NCBI RefSeq assembly: GCF_003991875.1 | Contig: NZ_CP031423.1 | Span: 992,001-1,056,000, forward strand | Length of the DNA stretch: 64,000 bases | Source of the DNA: Microbacterium lemovicicum | GTDB lineage: Bacteria > Actinomycetota > Actinomycetes > Actinomycetales > Microbacteriaceae | Reading direction: 5' to 3' | Shown here: in pieces, positions 47,607-56,109 of the stretch | Position numbering within the stretch: the first letter of the stretch is position 1 | How the letters are laid out: every line of letters begins with the position of its first letter | Translations under genes and position numbers: made by a program | The notes under the pieces: generated by a model | What the model was told of the DNA's origin: nothing | What the model saw: only the letters and a program-made list of their open reading frames with translations | Database searches by the model: none

Positions 47607-48859
47607 CGGGGGATGCCGCGGGCCGTGCGGGCGAGGACGACCGGCCCGCGGCATCCGATGCGCTCCTCGCCCGCACGGTGCGGGAGGAGGCGGCGCGCCT
47701 CGTCGCGACGCTGACGGCGTCGTTCCGGAGCTTCGACATCGCGGAGGAAGCGGTCGCGGCGGCCGTCGAAGAGGCCGTGCGGGCCTGGCGTGTGCGCGGC
47801 GTCCCGCCGAACCCGGGCGCCTGGCTGTCACGCGCGGCGCGAAACAACGCGCTCGACCGCATCCGCCGCGAACAGCGCCTGCGCACGCGGCTGCCCCTGC
47901 TGGCCGCGCCGGAGGCGACGATGCCGGACGAATCCGATCCCGCGGTCGACGAGCGCCTGCCGCTGCTGTTCGGATGCTGCCACCCGGCCCTCTCGCCCGA
48001 CGCGCAGCTGGCCCTGACCCTCCGCGCGGTGTGCGGGCTGACCACGCGCCAGGTCGCACGGGCGACTTTCAGCACCGAGCCCGCCGTCGCTCAGCGCATC
48101 GTGCGGGCGAAGCGGAAGATGGCGGCCTCGGGCATCCCCCTGCGGATCCCCGACGCGAGCGGCTTCCCGCCGCGCCTGGACATCGCGCTGGCGGTCGTGG
48201 CGGCGATGTACAGCGAGGCGCACCTCCGCAGCGGCGCGGATGCCGCGGCCGACCGCGACATCGCGGACGACGCCGTCTGGCTCTCGGGCGTGATCGTCGG
48301 CGCCCTGCCCGCCGAACCTGAGGCCCGCGGGCTGCGGGCGCTGCTCCTCCTGCACTCCGCCCGCGAGTCGGCGCGCGCCGCCGACGGCGAGCTCGTGCTC
48401 CTGGAGGATCAGGACCGCACGAGGTGGGATGCCGCGCTGATCGACGAGGCGGGCCGGGAGCTCGACCGCGCGGCCGCGCGGCGTCGGCCGGGGCGGTGGC
48501 AGCTGCACGCCGCCATCGCCGCGTGCCATGCGGATGCCGCGAGCTCGGCCGAGACGGATTGGCCGCAGATCCTCGCGCTCTACGACCTGCTGCTGCGCCA
48601 CGACGGGTCGGCGGTGGTGCGGCTGAACCGCGCGGTGGCGCTGTCGCGGGTGGGCGCGCCGCGCGCGGCCCTCGAGGAGGTCGACGGCCTGCGCGAGAGG
48701 CTCGGCGGGTCGCACCTCTGGCACGCGGTGCGGGCGGCGCTGCTGCGCGACCTCGGCCGCGGGGAGGAGGCGCTGGCCGCCGACCTGACGGCGCTGGAGC
48801 TCACCGCCAACGATGCCGAGCGACGGCTGCTCGCACGACGGGTCGAGCAGGGGCGCTGA
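47603..48859 (+). CDS. ECF42-type sigma factor with C-terminal TPR-like extension
   Basis: Residues about 20-190 carry the sigma-70 region 2 and 4 folds: SFDIAEEAVAAAVEEAVRAW, NPGAWLSRAARNNALDRIRREQ, and LTLRAVCGLTTRQVARATFSTEPAVAQRIVRAKRKM. The remaining 220 residues are helical with repeated paired helices (LALYDLLLRHDGSAVVRLNRAVALSRVG, ALEEVDGL), the TPR-like tail of the group. The GTG start overlaps the DGPF stop (GTGA), giving 418 residues and coupled translation. No anti-sigma gene is present; the tail is thought to control activity in this group. Confidence 0.9.
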   Translation: MTGDAAGRAGEDDRPAASDALLARTVREEAARLVATLTASFRSFDIAEEAVAAAVEEAVRAWRVRGVPPNPGAWLSRAARNNALDRIRREQRLRTRLPLLAAPEATMPDESDPAVDERLPLLFGCCHPALSPDAQLALTLRAVCGLTTRQVARATFSTEPAVAQRIVRAKRKMAASGIPLRIPDASGFPPRLDIALAVVAAMYSEAHLRSGADAAADRDIADDAVWLSGVIVGALPAEPEARGLRALLLLHSARESARAADGELVLLEDQDRTRWDAALIDEAGRELDRAAARRRPGRWQLHAAIAACHADAASSAETDWPQILALYDLLLRHDGSAVVRLNRAVALSRVGAPRAALEEVDGLRERLGGSHLWHAVRAALLRDLGRGEEALAADLTALELTANDAERRLLARRVEQGR

Positions 48860-48869
48860 CGCCCGCCGG

Positions 48870-50819
48870 TCAGGCCGTCGGGGTCAGCGCCTGCGTGACC
48901 AGCCGCTCCAGGGTCGCCATGCCGTCGCGCGACAGGATCGACTCCAGGTGTCCCTGCACCGACGCGAACGCCGGACCCCGGAGGGCGTACACGTCTCCCG
49001 AGTGCGCATCGGCGGCGATCTCGGCGACGCCGACGCGGGTGGTGCCGGCCGGCACCCGCGCGGTGAAGGTGTTGTAGAAGCCGATCGAGGCGTCGCTGCC
49101 GAAGACGTCCACCGTGCGCTGCAGTCCCTGGTGCGGGGCGTCGAGCGGAGCGAGCTCCACCCCCAGGGCATCCGCGAGGATCTGATGGCTGAGGCACACG
49201 GCCAGCAGCGGGCGATGCGCGGACAGGCGCTGTCGCACGACCTCCCGCATGCGTCGCATGCGCGGGCTCTCCGGGTCGCGGGGGTCACCGGGCCCGGGGC
49301 CCGACACGACCAGCTCGGCCGCATCCAGATCCTCATCGGTCACGGCGGTCCACGGCGCGATCGACACGTCGAGCCCCAGGTGGCGCAGCTGGTGGGCGAG
49401 CATCGTGGTGAAACGGTCCTCGGCGTCGACGACCAGCGCGGTGCGGCCGTGCAGCGGCCCCGGCTCCGTCCCGCCCTGCGGGTTCAGCCAGAAGGCGGCG
49501 AGGCGGGCGTTGCGCGACTCGAGCAGCGCGGCGATGTCGGGGTCCTCCGCCAGCGGCCGGCGCATGTCGGCAGGGCGGTCGGGGTCGGCGTCGGCCGGGC
49601 CGGCCGTCGGGGTGTCCCGTGCGATCGCGCCGATCGCGCCGAGCACGCCCGCCGCCTTCCCGTGCGTCTCGCCGACCTCGCCGTAGGGGTCGGAGTGGCG
49701 CACGAGCGTCGCGCCGACCGGGACCCGCAGCATCCCGTCCTGCAGATACGCGGTGCGGATGAGGATCGGAGCATCGAGGTCGTGGGTGCGGCCGTCGCCG
49801 GTGGGCGTGAACAGCGCCGCGACCCCGGAGTAGTAGCCGCGCGGCGTGCGCTCGTGACGGGAGATCACCGTGCACGCGTTCTGCATCGGCGAGCCGGTGA
49901 CGGTGGGGGCGAACATCGTCTCGCGGAGGATGTCGCGCGGATCCATGCGGCTGTTGCCGCGCAGCACGTACTCCGTATGGGTCAGTCGCGACATCTCCTT
50001 GAGATGCGGCCCGGTGATGCGGCCGCCGTCGGCGCAGACGGCGCTCATCATCTTGAGCTCCTCGTCGACGACCATGAACAGCTCCTCGGTCTCCTTCGTC
50101 GACTGGAGGAACTCCGTCAGCGTGGCCGCGGTCGCCCCGCCGGCGGGGTGCCGGAAGGTGCCGGAGATGGGGTTCATGGTGACGACGGCGGATGCCGCGG
50201 CATCCGCCGCGCCTGACTGCTCGCGGTCGACGCGCGCGCTCACGTGCGCCTCGGGGCTGGCGCCGACGGCGACGTGCCCGGGGGTCACGACGGCGAAGGT
50301 CCAGTACGCACCCTTCTCGTGCTCGAGGAGTGCGCGGAACCACGTCAGGGCGACGGTGGCGGGGTCGCCTTCGACGCCCGCGGTGAAGTCGCGGCGGATG
50401 ACGAAGTTCGCGCCCTCGCCTCGTCCGATCTCCTCGGCGATGACGGTGCGCACGATCTGCGCGTAGTCCTCGTCGTCGATGTCGAACCCCGCGCCGCGCA
50501 GCGGGACCGGGGCGGAGGGCAGCTGGACGAGGGCATCCTCCAGGGGCAGCGAGTCGTGCGCGTCGACGACGAGGCACCGCAGGGGCGCACCGTCGTCATG
50601 GCACACGAAGCCGCGTTCCCGCACCTGCCGGAACGGAACCAGGGCGAGCACCTCGCGGGGGGTGCCCGCGGCATCCGTCAGCGGGATGTCGGCCAGCAGC
50701 TCGACGTCCACCACATCGCCGGTGAGGACCTCCACGGTGCGGCCGTCGCGGGCGAGCAGGGCGAACGGGATGCCGCGCGCGGCCAGGTCGGAGAGTGCAC
50801 GGGGAGCGGGGCCGGGCAT
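48870..50819 (-). CDS. trpEG: Fused anthranilate synthase, TrpE and TrpG parts
   Basis: It converts chorismate and glutamine to anthranilate, the first step of tryptophan synthesis. Residues 1-430 are the chorismate-binding part (NPISGTFRHPAGG, VDEELKMMSAVCADGG, TVTGSPMQNACTVISRHERTPRGYYSG). Residues about 455-649 are a class I glutamine amidotransferase with AVCLSHQ (Cys 542) and QGHLES (His 624, Glu 626). PhzE of phenazine synthesis has the same layout, but a tryptophan attenuator lies directly upstream and no phenazine genes are near. ATG 50819 with GAAGGA gives 649 residues; the longer frame to 50900 runs through the attenuator. Confidence 0.9.
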   Translation of the reverse strand: MPGPAPRALSDLAARGIPFALLARDGRTVEVLTGDVVDVELLADIPLTDAAGTPREVLALVPFRQVRERGFVCHDDGAPLRCLVVDAHDSLPLEDALVQLPSAPVPLRGAGFDIDDEDYAQIVRTVIAEEIGRGEGANFVIRRDFTAGVEGDPATVALTWFRALLEHEKGAYWTFAVVTPGHVAVGASPEAHVSARVDREQSGAADAAASAVVTMNPISGTFRHPAGGATAATLTEFLQSTKETEELFMVVDEELKMMSAVCADGGRITGPHLKEMSRLTHTEYVLRGNSRMDPRDILRETMFAPTVTGSPMQNACTVISRHERTPRGYYSGVAALFTPTGDGRTHDLDAPILIRTAYLQDGMLRVPVGATLVRHSDPYGEVGETHGKAAGVLGAIGAIARDTPTAGPADADPDRPADMRRPLAEDPDIAALLESRNARLAAFWLNPQGGTEPGPLHGRTALVVDAEDRFTTMLAHQLRHLGLDVSIAPWTAVTDEDLDAAELVVSGPGPGDPRDPESPRMRRMREVVRQRLSAHRPLLAVCLSHQILADALGVELAPLDAPHQGLQRTVDVFGSDASIGFYNTFTARVPAGTTRVGVAEIAADAHSGDVYALRGPAFASVQGHLESILSRDGMATLERLVTQALTPTA

Positions 50820-50858
50820 GATCGGTCCTTCGTCGAGGGGGCGGTCACCCCACGAAGA

Positions 50859-50882
50859 AGACCGCCCGGGCGGGGGCGGTCT
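50859..50882 (-). terminator. Attenuator hairpin of trpEG
   Basis: On the minus strand AGACCGCCC (50882-50874), a six-base loop and GGGCGGTCT (50867-50859), followed by TCTTCGTG. This nine-pair stem lies 40 bases before the trpEG start. Its left arm can instead pair with GGCGGT at 50904-50899 (ACCGCC to GGCGGT), the antiterminator. Confidence 0.8.
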
Positions 50883-50903
50883 GTGGTCGCGAGAACACAC
50901 CGC

Positions 50904-50939
50904 CTATGCGGTGCGCCACCAGGAGATGTTCGCGGACAT
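50904..50939 (-). CDS. trpL: Trp leader peptide
   Basis: ATG to TAG encodes MSANISWWRTA, 11 residues with two adjacent tryptophan codons near the end. ACCGC (50912-50908) at the end of the reading frame pairs with GCGGT (50903-50899) as the pause hairpin 1:2. When ribosomes stall at the Trp codons, GGCGGT is free to pair with ACCGCC of the terminator and keep transcription going. The ATG is six bases after a -10 (TAGTTT, 50951-50946), so the leader peptide is read from a leaderless transcript. Confidence 0.88.
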   Translation of the reverse strand: MSANISWWRTA

Positions 50940-50945
50940 GCGCCG

Positions 50946-50951
50946 AAACTA
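50946..50951 (-). promoter_or_regulatory. -10 element for trpL-trpEG, leaderless
   Basis: TAGTTT on the minus strand with six bases between it and the leader peptide ATG. Confidence 0.5.
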
Positions 50952-50991
50952 TCACAGCGCCTTCCTGAGGCCCCTCCCAGCCCCTGCGGCG

Positions 50992-50997
50992 TAGTGT
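50992..50997 (+). promoter_or_regulatory. -10 element for ispG, leaderless
   Basis: TAGTGT with six bases between it and the GTG at 51004. Divergent from the trp promoter 41 bases away. Confidence 0.5.
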
Positions 50998-51003
50998 GAG
51001 AGC

Positions 51004-52155
51004 GTGCCAGCAGTGAATCTCGGGATGCCCAAGGTCCCCGAAGTCCTCGCCCCTCGTCGCAAGTCCCGCCAGATCAAGGTCGGGAAGGTCCTGGTGGGCG
51101 GAGGTGCCCCCGTCAGCGTCCAGTCGATGTGCACCACGCCGACCACCAACATCAACGCCACGCTGCAGCAGATCGCCGAGCTCACCGCCTCCGGCTGCGA
51201 GATCGTGCGCGTCGCGGTTCCGTCCCAGGACGACGCCGACGTGCTGCACATCATCGCGAAGAAGAGCCAGATCCCCGTCATCGCCGACATCCACTTCCAG
51301 CCGAAGTACGTCTTCCAGGCGATCGACGCCGGCTGCGCCGCCGTGCGCGTCAACCCCGGCAACATCCGCAAGTTCGACGACCAGGTCGGGGCGATCGCCA
51401 AGGCCGCGAAGGACGCGGGCGTCTCGCTGCGCATCGGCGTGAACGCCGGATCGCTCGACCCCCGCCTGCTGCAGAAGTACGGCAAGGCCACGCCCGAGGC
51501 GCTCGCCGAGAGCGCCCGCTGGGAGGCGAGCCTGTTCGAGGAGCACGACTTCCACGACTTCAAGATCTCGGTCAAGCACAACGACCCGGTGATCATGGTC
51601 AAGGCGTACCGCCTGCTCGCCGAGATGGGCGACTGGCCCCTTCACCTCGGCGTGACCGAGGCCGGCCCCGCCTTCCAGGGCACGATCAAGAGCGCGACGG
51701 CCTTCGGCATCCTGCTCGGCGAGGGCATCGGCGACACCATCCGCGTCTCGCTGTCGGCCCCGCCCGCCGAGGAGGTCAAGGTCGGCCTGCAGATCCTGCA
51801 GTCGCTCAACCTCCGAGAGCGCCGGCTCGAGATCGTCTCGTGCCCGTCGTGCGGACGCGCCCAGGTGGACGTCTACTCCCTGGCCGACAGCGTCACCGAG
51901 GGTCTCAAGGACGTCACGGTGCCGCTGCGCGTCGCCGTCATGGGCTGCGTCGTCAACGGACCGGGCGAGGCCCGCGAGGCCGACCTCGGCGTCGCCTCCG
52001 GCAACGGCAAGGGCCAGATCTTCGTCAAGGGCCAGGTCGTCAAGACGGTGCCCGAGGAGGAGATCGTCGCCACCCTCATCGAGGAGGCGCGCCGGATCGC
52101 CGACGAGATGGGTCCCGACGCCGCGCTCGGGACTGCGCAGGTCGTCACGGCCTGA
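51004..52155 (+). CDS. ispG: 4-hydroxy-3-methylbut-2-en-1-yl diphosphate synthase
   Basis: The iron-sulfur enzyme of the MEP pathway (GcpE) that makes HMBPP. The N-terminal TIM-barrel part has [11 protein letters not shown] and [15 protein letters not shown]; the C-terminal part carries the three cluster cysteines in [12 protein letters not shown] and [16 protein letters not shown] with the conserved glutamate. It has 383 residues. The GTG start is likely the first base of the transcript. Dxr of the same pathway is 8 kb upstream. Confidence 0.96.
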   Translation: MPAVNLGMPKVPEVLAPRRKSRQIKVGKVLVGGGAPVSVQSMCTTPTTNINATLQQIAELTASGCEIVRVAVPSQDDADVLHIIAKKSQIPVIADIHFQPKYVFQAIDAGCAAVRVNPGNIRKFDDQVGAIAKAAKDAGVSLRIGVNAGSLDPRLLQKYGKATPEALAESARWEASLFEEHDFHDFKISVKHNDPVIMVKAYRLLAEMGDWPLHLGVTEAGPAFQGTIKSATAFGILLGEGIGDTIRVSLSAPPAEEVKVGLQILQSLNLRERRLEIVSCPSCGRAQVDVYSLADSVTEGLKDVTVPLRVAVMGCVVNGPGEAREADLGVASGNGKGQIFVKGQVVKTVPEEEIVATLIEEARRIADEMGPDAALGTAQVVTA

Positions 52156-52173
52156 CAGCTCGGACGCCTGTCA

Positions 52174-52187
52174 GGGCGCCGGCGCCC
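52174..52187. terminator. GC palindrome between convergent ispG and RNB genes
   Basis: GGGCGCCGGCGCCC is a perfect 14-base palindrome in the 51-base gap between two convergent stops. It has no loop and no T run, so a terminator role is only possible. Confidence 0.3.
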
Positions 52188-52206
52188 GTCGGGAAGCCGG
52201 CGTGCG

Positions 52207-53643
52207 TCAGGGCGTGAGGACGATCGTGCCCGACGCGATGTCGACCGATTCCAGCCGCAGTCGCACCGTCGCGCCCGCGGGGGCGGTCAGCCCGGCGACT
52301 TTCGCCGACACCGGCGGCTCGGCGATCTGCACGCGCGCGCCGTCGCCCCGAACGCCGAGAACGACGGCGTCGAAGCTCTCGCCCACCCGGACGGCGAGCA
52401 CCGCGGCCTCGATGCGGTCCACGGTGCCGGAGTCCAGGCGTCCGGCGACCCCGTCGCTGCGGCCCATGATCTTGGGCAGCTCCGACAGGCTCGTCCGCGC
52501 CCACGGCGGCACGGGCCGGTCGTTCGCGAGCGCCTCGCAGATCACCAGCGACCACCGGTCCACCAGGCGGCGCAGCGGCGCGGTCGTGTGCGCGTACGGC
52601 GCGCCGATCGCGGACTGCAGCGGATCGGCGGGCGGCTCCCCGTCGAAGGCGACGTAGCCGGCTCCCCGGAAGAGGGAGGCCGCGGCATCCATGATCGCCG
52701 CCGTCACCACCTGCGAACGGTCGAGTCCGCGCAGGTAGTCGCCGTACGACACGCCCTCGCGCCACGGGACGCCGAGCGCCACGGTCTGCTCGCGGAACGC
52801 GGCGACGTCGTCGGGGTCGGCGGCGGGCATGGTGCGGAGGATGCCGACCCGCCCGCGCAGCATGATCTCCGCCGCGGCCATGCCGGTCAGCAGCGAGACC
52901 TGCGCGTTGTACTCCTCGACGGCGAGCGACACCTCGCGCTCCAGGCGGTAGTGCCCGTCGTCGGACACCACGCGCGTCTCGGGGATGTTGAGGCTCGCAC
53001 CGCCGCGCTCGGCTTCACGGGCGGAGCGGAGCGGTCCGAACCACGCGAGCGCGACGAGGCTCGCCGGTCCCGTCCCCGCATCGATCGCCGCCTGCGCATC
53101 GATGTAGCTCCAGCGGGCGCGCGAGCGCACCACCCCGCGGCGCAGCGTGGTGGCGACGGGTCGCGCCTGCTCGTCGAGCTCGAAGCGCCAGACGAAGGCG
53201 CGACGGTCCTGATCGGGCAGCAGCGATGCCGCGTCCTCGCTGAGCACGGCGGGATGCAGGGGGATGCGTCCGTCGGCGGCGTAGATCGTCTGCCCCCGGC
53301 GCCGGGCCTCCGCGTCGACGGCACCTCCGGGCTGCACGAAGGCGGGGACGTCGGCGATCGCGTAGTGCAGCACCGCGCCGGTGGGGGTGCGCTCGAGGTG
53401 CAGTGCCTGATCGAGGTCGAGGGAGCCCTCCGGATCGATCGTCAGGAACTCGATGTCGCGCAGGTCATCGACTCCCGCGGCGGCGGGATCCACCGGGACG
53501 GTGCGAGCGGCCGCCTCGGCCTCGGCCAGCACCTCGGCGTTGAAGGCAGTGGGCAGATCGAGCTCGGCGCGCAGCTGCGCGAGGGCGGCGCTCAGCTCCC
53601 CGGCGGAGTCGCGGCGGACGAGACGGGGGCGGCGGGAGGGCAC
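52207..53643 (-). CDS. RNB-domain ribonuclease (RNase II family)
   Basis: A 3'-5' exoribonuclease. The RNB core is present with the metal-binding aspartates in FLTIDPEGSLDLDQALHLE, then YAIADVPAFVQPGGAVDAEARRRGQTIYAADGRIPLHP, the AAAEIMLRGRVGILRTMP helix and YAHTTAPLRRLVDRW. The last 80 residues look like a degenerate S1-type RNA-binding fold (ESFDAVVLGVRGDGARVQIAEPPVSAKV). At 478 residues it lacks the N-terminal cold-shock domains of RNase R and RNase II. GTG at 53643 fits a -10 seven bases away. Confidence 0.9.
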   Translation of the reverse strand: MPSRRPRLVRRDSAGELSAALAQLRAELDLPTAFNAEVLAEAEAAARTVPVDPAAAGVDDLRDIEFLTIDPEGSLDLDQALHLERTPTGAVLHYAIADVPAFVQPGGAVDAEARRRGQTIYAADGRIPLHPAVLSEDAASLLPDQDRRAFVWRFELDEQARPVATTLRRGVVRSRARWSYIDAQAAIDAGTGPASLVALAWFGPLRSAREAERGGASLNIPETRVVSDDGHYRLEREVSLAVEEYNAQVSLLTGMAAAEIMLRGRVGILRTMPAADPDDVAAFREQTVALGVPWREGVSYGDYLRGLDRSQVVTAAIMDAAASLFRGAGYVAFDGEPPADPLQSAIGAPYAHTTAPLRRLVDRWSLVICEALANDRPVPPWARTSLSELPKIMGRSDGVAGRLDSGTVDRIEAAVLAVRVGESFDAVVLGVRGDGARVQIAEPPVSAKVAGLTAPAGATVRLRLESVDIASGTIVLTP

Positions 53644-53649
53644 CGCTTC

Positions 53650-53655
53650 AGTGTA
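53650..53655 (-). promoter_or_regulatory. -10 element for the RNB gene, leaderless
   Basis: TACACT on the minus strand with six bases between it and the GTG at 53643. Confidence 0.5.
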
Positions 53656-53705
53656 GGCACGGGGTCGCCGGCCGAGGCCGGGCGGGGAGCCCATCGGGAA
53701 CGGCG

Positions 53706-54605
53706 TCAGCGCCCGGGCGCACCCTCGAGCTGATCGGCCATGTCGGCGAGGCGGCGGCGCAGCGCCTCGACCACGGCGGCGACCGCCGGACGCGTCAGCG
53801 ATTCCGGTCGGAGCACCATCCAGTAGGGGAGGTGCTCGTCGACGACTCCGGGAAGGATGCGCACGAGGTCGGGGTGACGGTCGGCCACGAAGCAGGGCAG
53901 CAGTCCGATCCCGGCGCCCGCGCGGGTGGCCTCCACATGCACGAACACGTTCGTCGAGGTGAGCGAGTCGCGCATCGTCGGCACGAGCCGCCGCGGCGCG
54001 TCGAGGTCGTCCACCAGGAGCATCGAGTCGATGAAGTACACGAGCGGATGCTGCGCCAGCTCTCCGAGGTCGGCGGGCGCGCCGTGGGCGTCGAGGTAGT
54101 CGCGGGACGCGTACATGCCCAGGGTGTAGTCGGCCAGGTGGAAGGCCTCCGCCCGGTGCACCTGCGGGCGGCCGACGACGACCTCGATGTCCAGCCCCGA
54201 GCGCTGCTGCAGCGCGCGCCGGGTGACGGTGACGATCTCCACCTGCAGCGCGGGATGGTCGCGCTGCAGGGCGGCGACGGCGGGAGCGGCGACATATGCG
54301 CTGAAGCCGTCGGTCGCCGACAGCCGCACCACTCCGGTGACGGCGGTCGCAGCATCCGGCGACTGCAGGAGACGGACCGCGGACTCGACACCCTCCGCGG
54401 CCTGCACCGCGCGCCGCCCGAGGTCGGACAGCTCCCAGCCGCCGATCGTGCGCGCGAGCACGCGGCCTCCGAGTGCGGTCTCGAGCGCGGAGATGCGGCG
54501 CGCCACCGTCGTGTGGTTGAGGCCCAGCGTCGTTGCGGCCGTCGTGTACCGCCCGCTCCGGGACACGGCGAGGAGCACGAGGAGGTCCTGCGGATCGGGG
54601 TTCAC
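53706..54605 (-). CDS. LysR-family transcriptional regulator
   Basis: The N-terminal helix-turn-helix is DLLVLLAVSRSGRYTTAATTLGLNHTTVARRISALETALGGRVLART, followed by a periplasmic-binding-type effector domain (VVRLSATDGFSAYVAAPAVAALQRDHPALQVEI). I chose GTG at 54605 (299 residues), as the helix-turn-helix then starts at the usual distance; the open frame to 54665 runs into the operator region. It is divergent from the transporter gene and probably controls it. Confidence 0.9.
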   Translation of the reverse strand: MNPDPQDLLVLLAVSRSGRYTTAATTLGLNHTTVARRISALETALGGRVLARTIGGWELSDLGRRAVQAAEGVESAVRLLQSPDAATAVTGVVRLSATDGFSAYVAAPAVAALQRDHPALQVEIVTVTRRALQQRSGLDIEVVVGRPQVHRAEAFHLADYTLGMYASRDYLDAHGAPADLGELAQHPLVYFIDSMLLVDDLDAPRRLVPTMRDSLTSTNVFVHVEATRAGAGIGLLPCFVADRHPDLVRILPGVVDEHLPYWMVLRPESLTRPAVAAVVEALRRRLADMADQLEGAPGR

Positions 54606-54669
54606 ATCTGCAATTCTGCACATGCCGAGCGCCGAAATGGCCATTGCGAGGATCGGGAACTGCACGTTT

Positions 54670-54681
54670 ACTCATGTGAGT
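54670..54681. promoter_or_regulatory. Candidate LysR operator
   Basis: ACTCA-TG-TGAGT is a 12-base palindrome in the 100-base gap between the divergent LysR and transporter genes. A TGCA-ATTC-TGCA arrangement lies at 54609-54620 near the LysR start. Either could be the binding site. Confidence 0.4.
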
Positions 54682-54705
54682 CAACGACGACCCACGAGGA
54701 GAACC

Positions 54706-56109
54706 ATGACTTCCGCCGAGAACGCGCGCTCGCGCACCGCCGATCCGACCCCCGCCTCCGGCGACACCGCAGCCTCCGGTCTGAAGCGCATCGTCGCAGC
54801 CTCGATGATCGGGACCGTGGTCGAGTGGTACGAATTCTTCCTCTACGCCACTGCCGCGAGCCTCGTCTTCGGCACCGTCTTCTTCCCGAACGCGGGAAGC
54901 CAGCTCGACGGCATCATCGCCGCCTTCCTGACGTACGCGGTGGGCTTCATCGCTCGTCCGCTCGGCGGCATCGTGTTCGGACAGATCGGCGATCGCCTGG
55001 GCCGCAAGCACACGCTCCAGGTCACGATCATCATGATCGGCGTCGCGACGTTCCTCATCGGCTGCCTGCCGGGCTTCGGCACGATCGGCTACTGGGCGCC
55101 CGCGCTCCTGGTCGCGCTCCGCTTCATCCAGGGCTTCGCGCTGGGCGGCGAGTGGGGCGGCGCGGTGCTGCTGGTCGCCGAGCAGAGCCCTGATCGGTCG
55201 CGTGCCTTCTGGGCGAGCTGGCCGCAGGCGGCCGTTCCCGTCGGCAATCTGCTCGCGACCCTCGTGCTGCTGACGATGTCGGCCATCCTCCCCGCGGCGC
55301 AGTTCCTCGAGTGGGGCTGGCGCGTCGCCTTCTGGCTCTCGGCCGTGATCGTGCTCGTGGGCTACTACATCCGGAAGCACGTCAGCGAGGCGCCCATCTT
55401 CCTCGAGGCGCGCGCCCAGGTGGAGTCCGAGAAGGCCGTCAGCTACGGCGTGTTCGAGGTCGTGCGCCGCTACCCGACGGGCGTTCTGAAGGCCATGGGC
55501 CTGCGCTTCGCGGAGAACATCCTGTACTACATCATCGTCAGCTTCACGATCGTGTACCTGACGACGGTCCACAAATACGACACGAGCCAGCTGCTGCTCG
55601 CCCTGCTGATCGCGCACGCCGTGCACTTCGTCGTGATCCCGCAGGTCGGACGCCTGTGCGACCGCATCGGACGCAAGCCGGTCTACCTCGCCGGCGCCGT
55701 GCTGGGCGCCACCTGGGCCTTCTTCGCCTTCCCGATGTTCGACACCCTAAACCCGGTGCTCATCGTGCTGGCCGTGACCGTCGGCCTCTGCTTCCACGCC
55801 CTGATGTACGCCGGACAGCCCGCGATCATGGCCGAGCTCTTCCCGACCCGCATGCGCTACTCGGGCGTCTCACTGGGCTACCAGGTGACCTCGATCGTCG
55901 CCGGCTCGCTCGCGCCGATCATCGCGACCGCACTGCTGCAGCGCTTCCAGTCGTGGCTGCCGGTGGCGCTCTACATCGTCGCCGCCTGCGTGATCACACT
56001 GATCGCGGTGCTGACGCTGCGCGAGACGAAGGGCCTCTCGCTGCGCGCCGTCGATGACGCCGATGCTGCGCGCTTCGATCTGCCGACCGGCCGGGCAGCG
56101 CGCGCATGA
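54706..56109 (+). CDS. MFS transporter, metabolite:H+ symporter (MHS) family
   Basis: A 467-residue carrier with 12 membrane helices. The start of the membrane part, SMIGTVVEWYEFFLYATAASLVFGTVFFP, is diagnostic of the MHS group (ProP, KgtP, ShiA). GQIGDRLGRKHTLQ is the conserved loop 2-3, RFIQGFALGGEWGGAVLLVAE follows helix 4, and AELFPTRMRYSGVSLGYQ is in the second half. ATG at 54706 has GAGGAGAA upstream. The next gene overlaps its stop, and encodes a probable 3-hydroxybutyrate dehydrogenase, so the substrate may be 3-hydroxybutyrate or a similar short acid. Confidence 0.92.
   Translation: MTSAENARSRTADPTPASGDTAASGLKRIVAASMIGTVVEWYEFFLYATAASLVFGTVFFPNAGSQLDGIIAAFLTYAVGFIARPLGGIVFGQIGDRLGRKHTLQVTIIMIGVATFLIGCLPGFGTIGYWAPALLVALRFIQGFALGGEWGGAVLLVAEQSPDRSRAFWASWPQAAVPVGNLLATLVLLTMSAILPAAQFLEWGWRVAFWLSAVIVLVGYYIRKHVSEAPIFLEARAQVESEKAVSYGVFEVVRRYPTGVLKAMGLRFAENILYYIIVSFTIVYLTTVHKYDTSQLLLALLIAHAVHFVVIPQVGRLCDRIGRKPVYLAGAVLGATWAFFAFPMFDTLNPVLIVLAVTVGLCFHALMYAGQPAIMAELFPTRMRYSGVSLGYQVTSIVAGSLAPIIATALLQRFQSWLPVALYIVAACVITLIAVLTLRETKGLSLRAVDDADAARFDLPTGRAARA

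Noticed and set aside
48870..50819. PhzE (phenazine biosynthesis) as the identity of the chorismate enzyme
   Set aside because: The domain order is the same, but a Trp leader peptide with attenuator precedes it and no other phenazine genes are near. TrpEG fits better.
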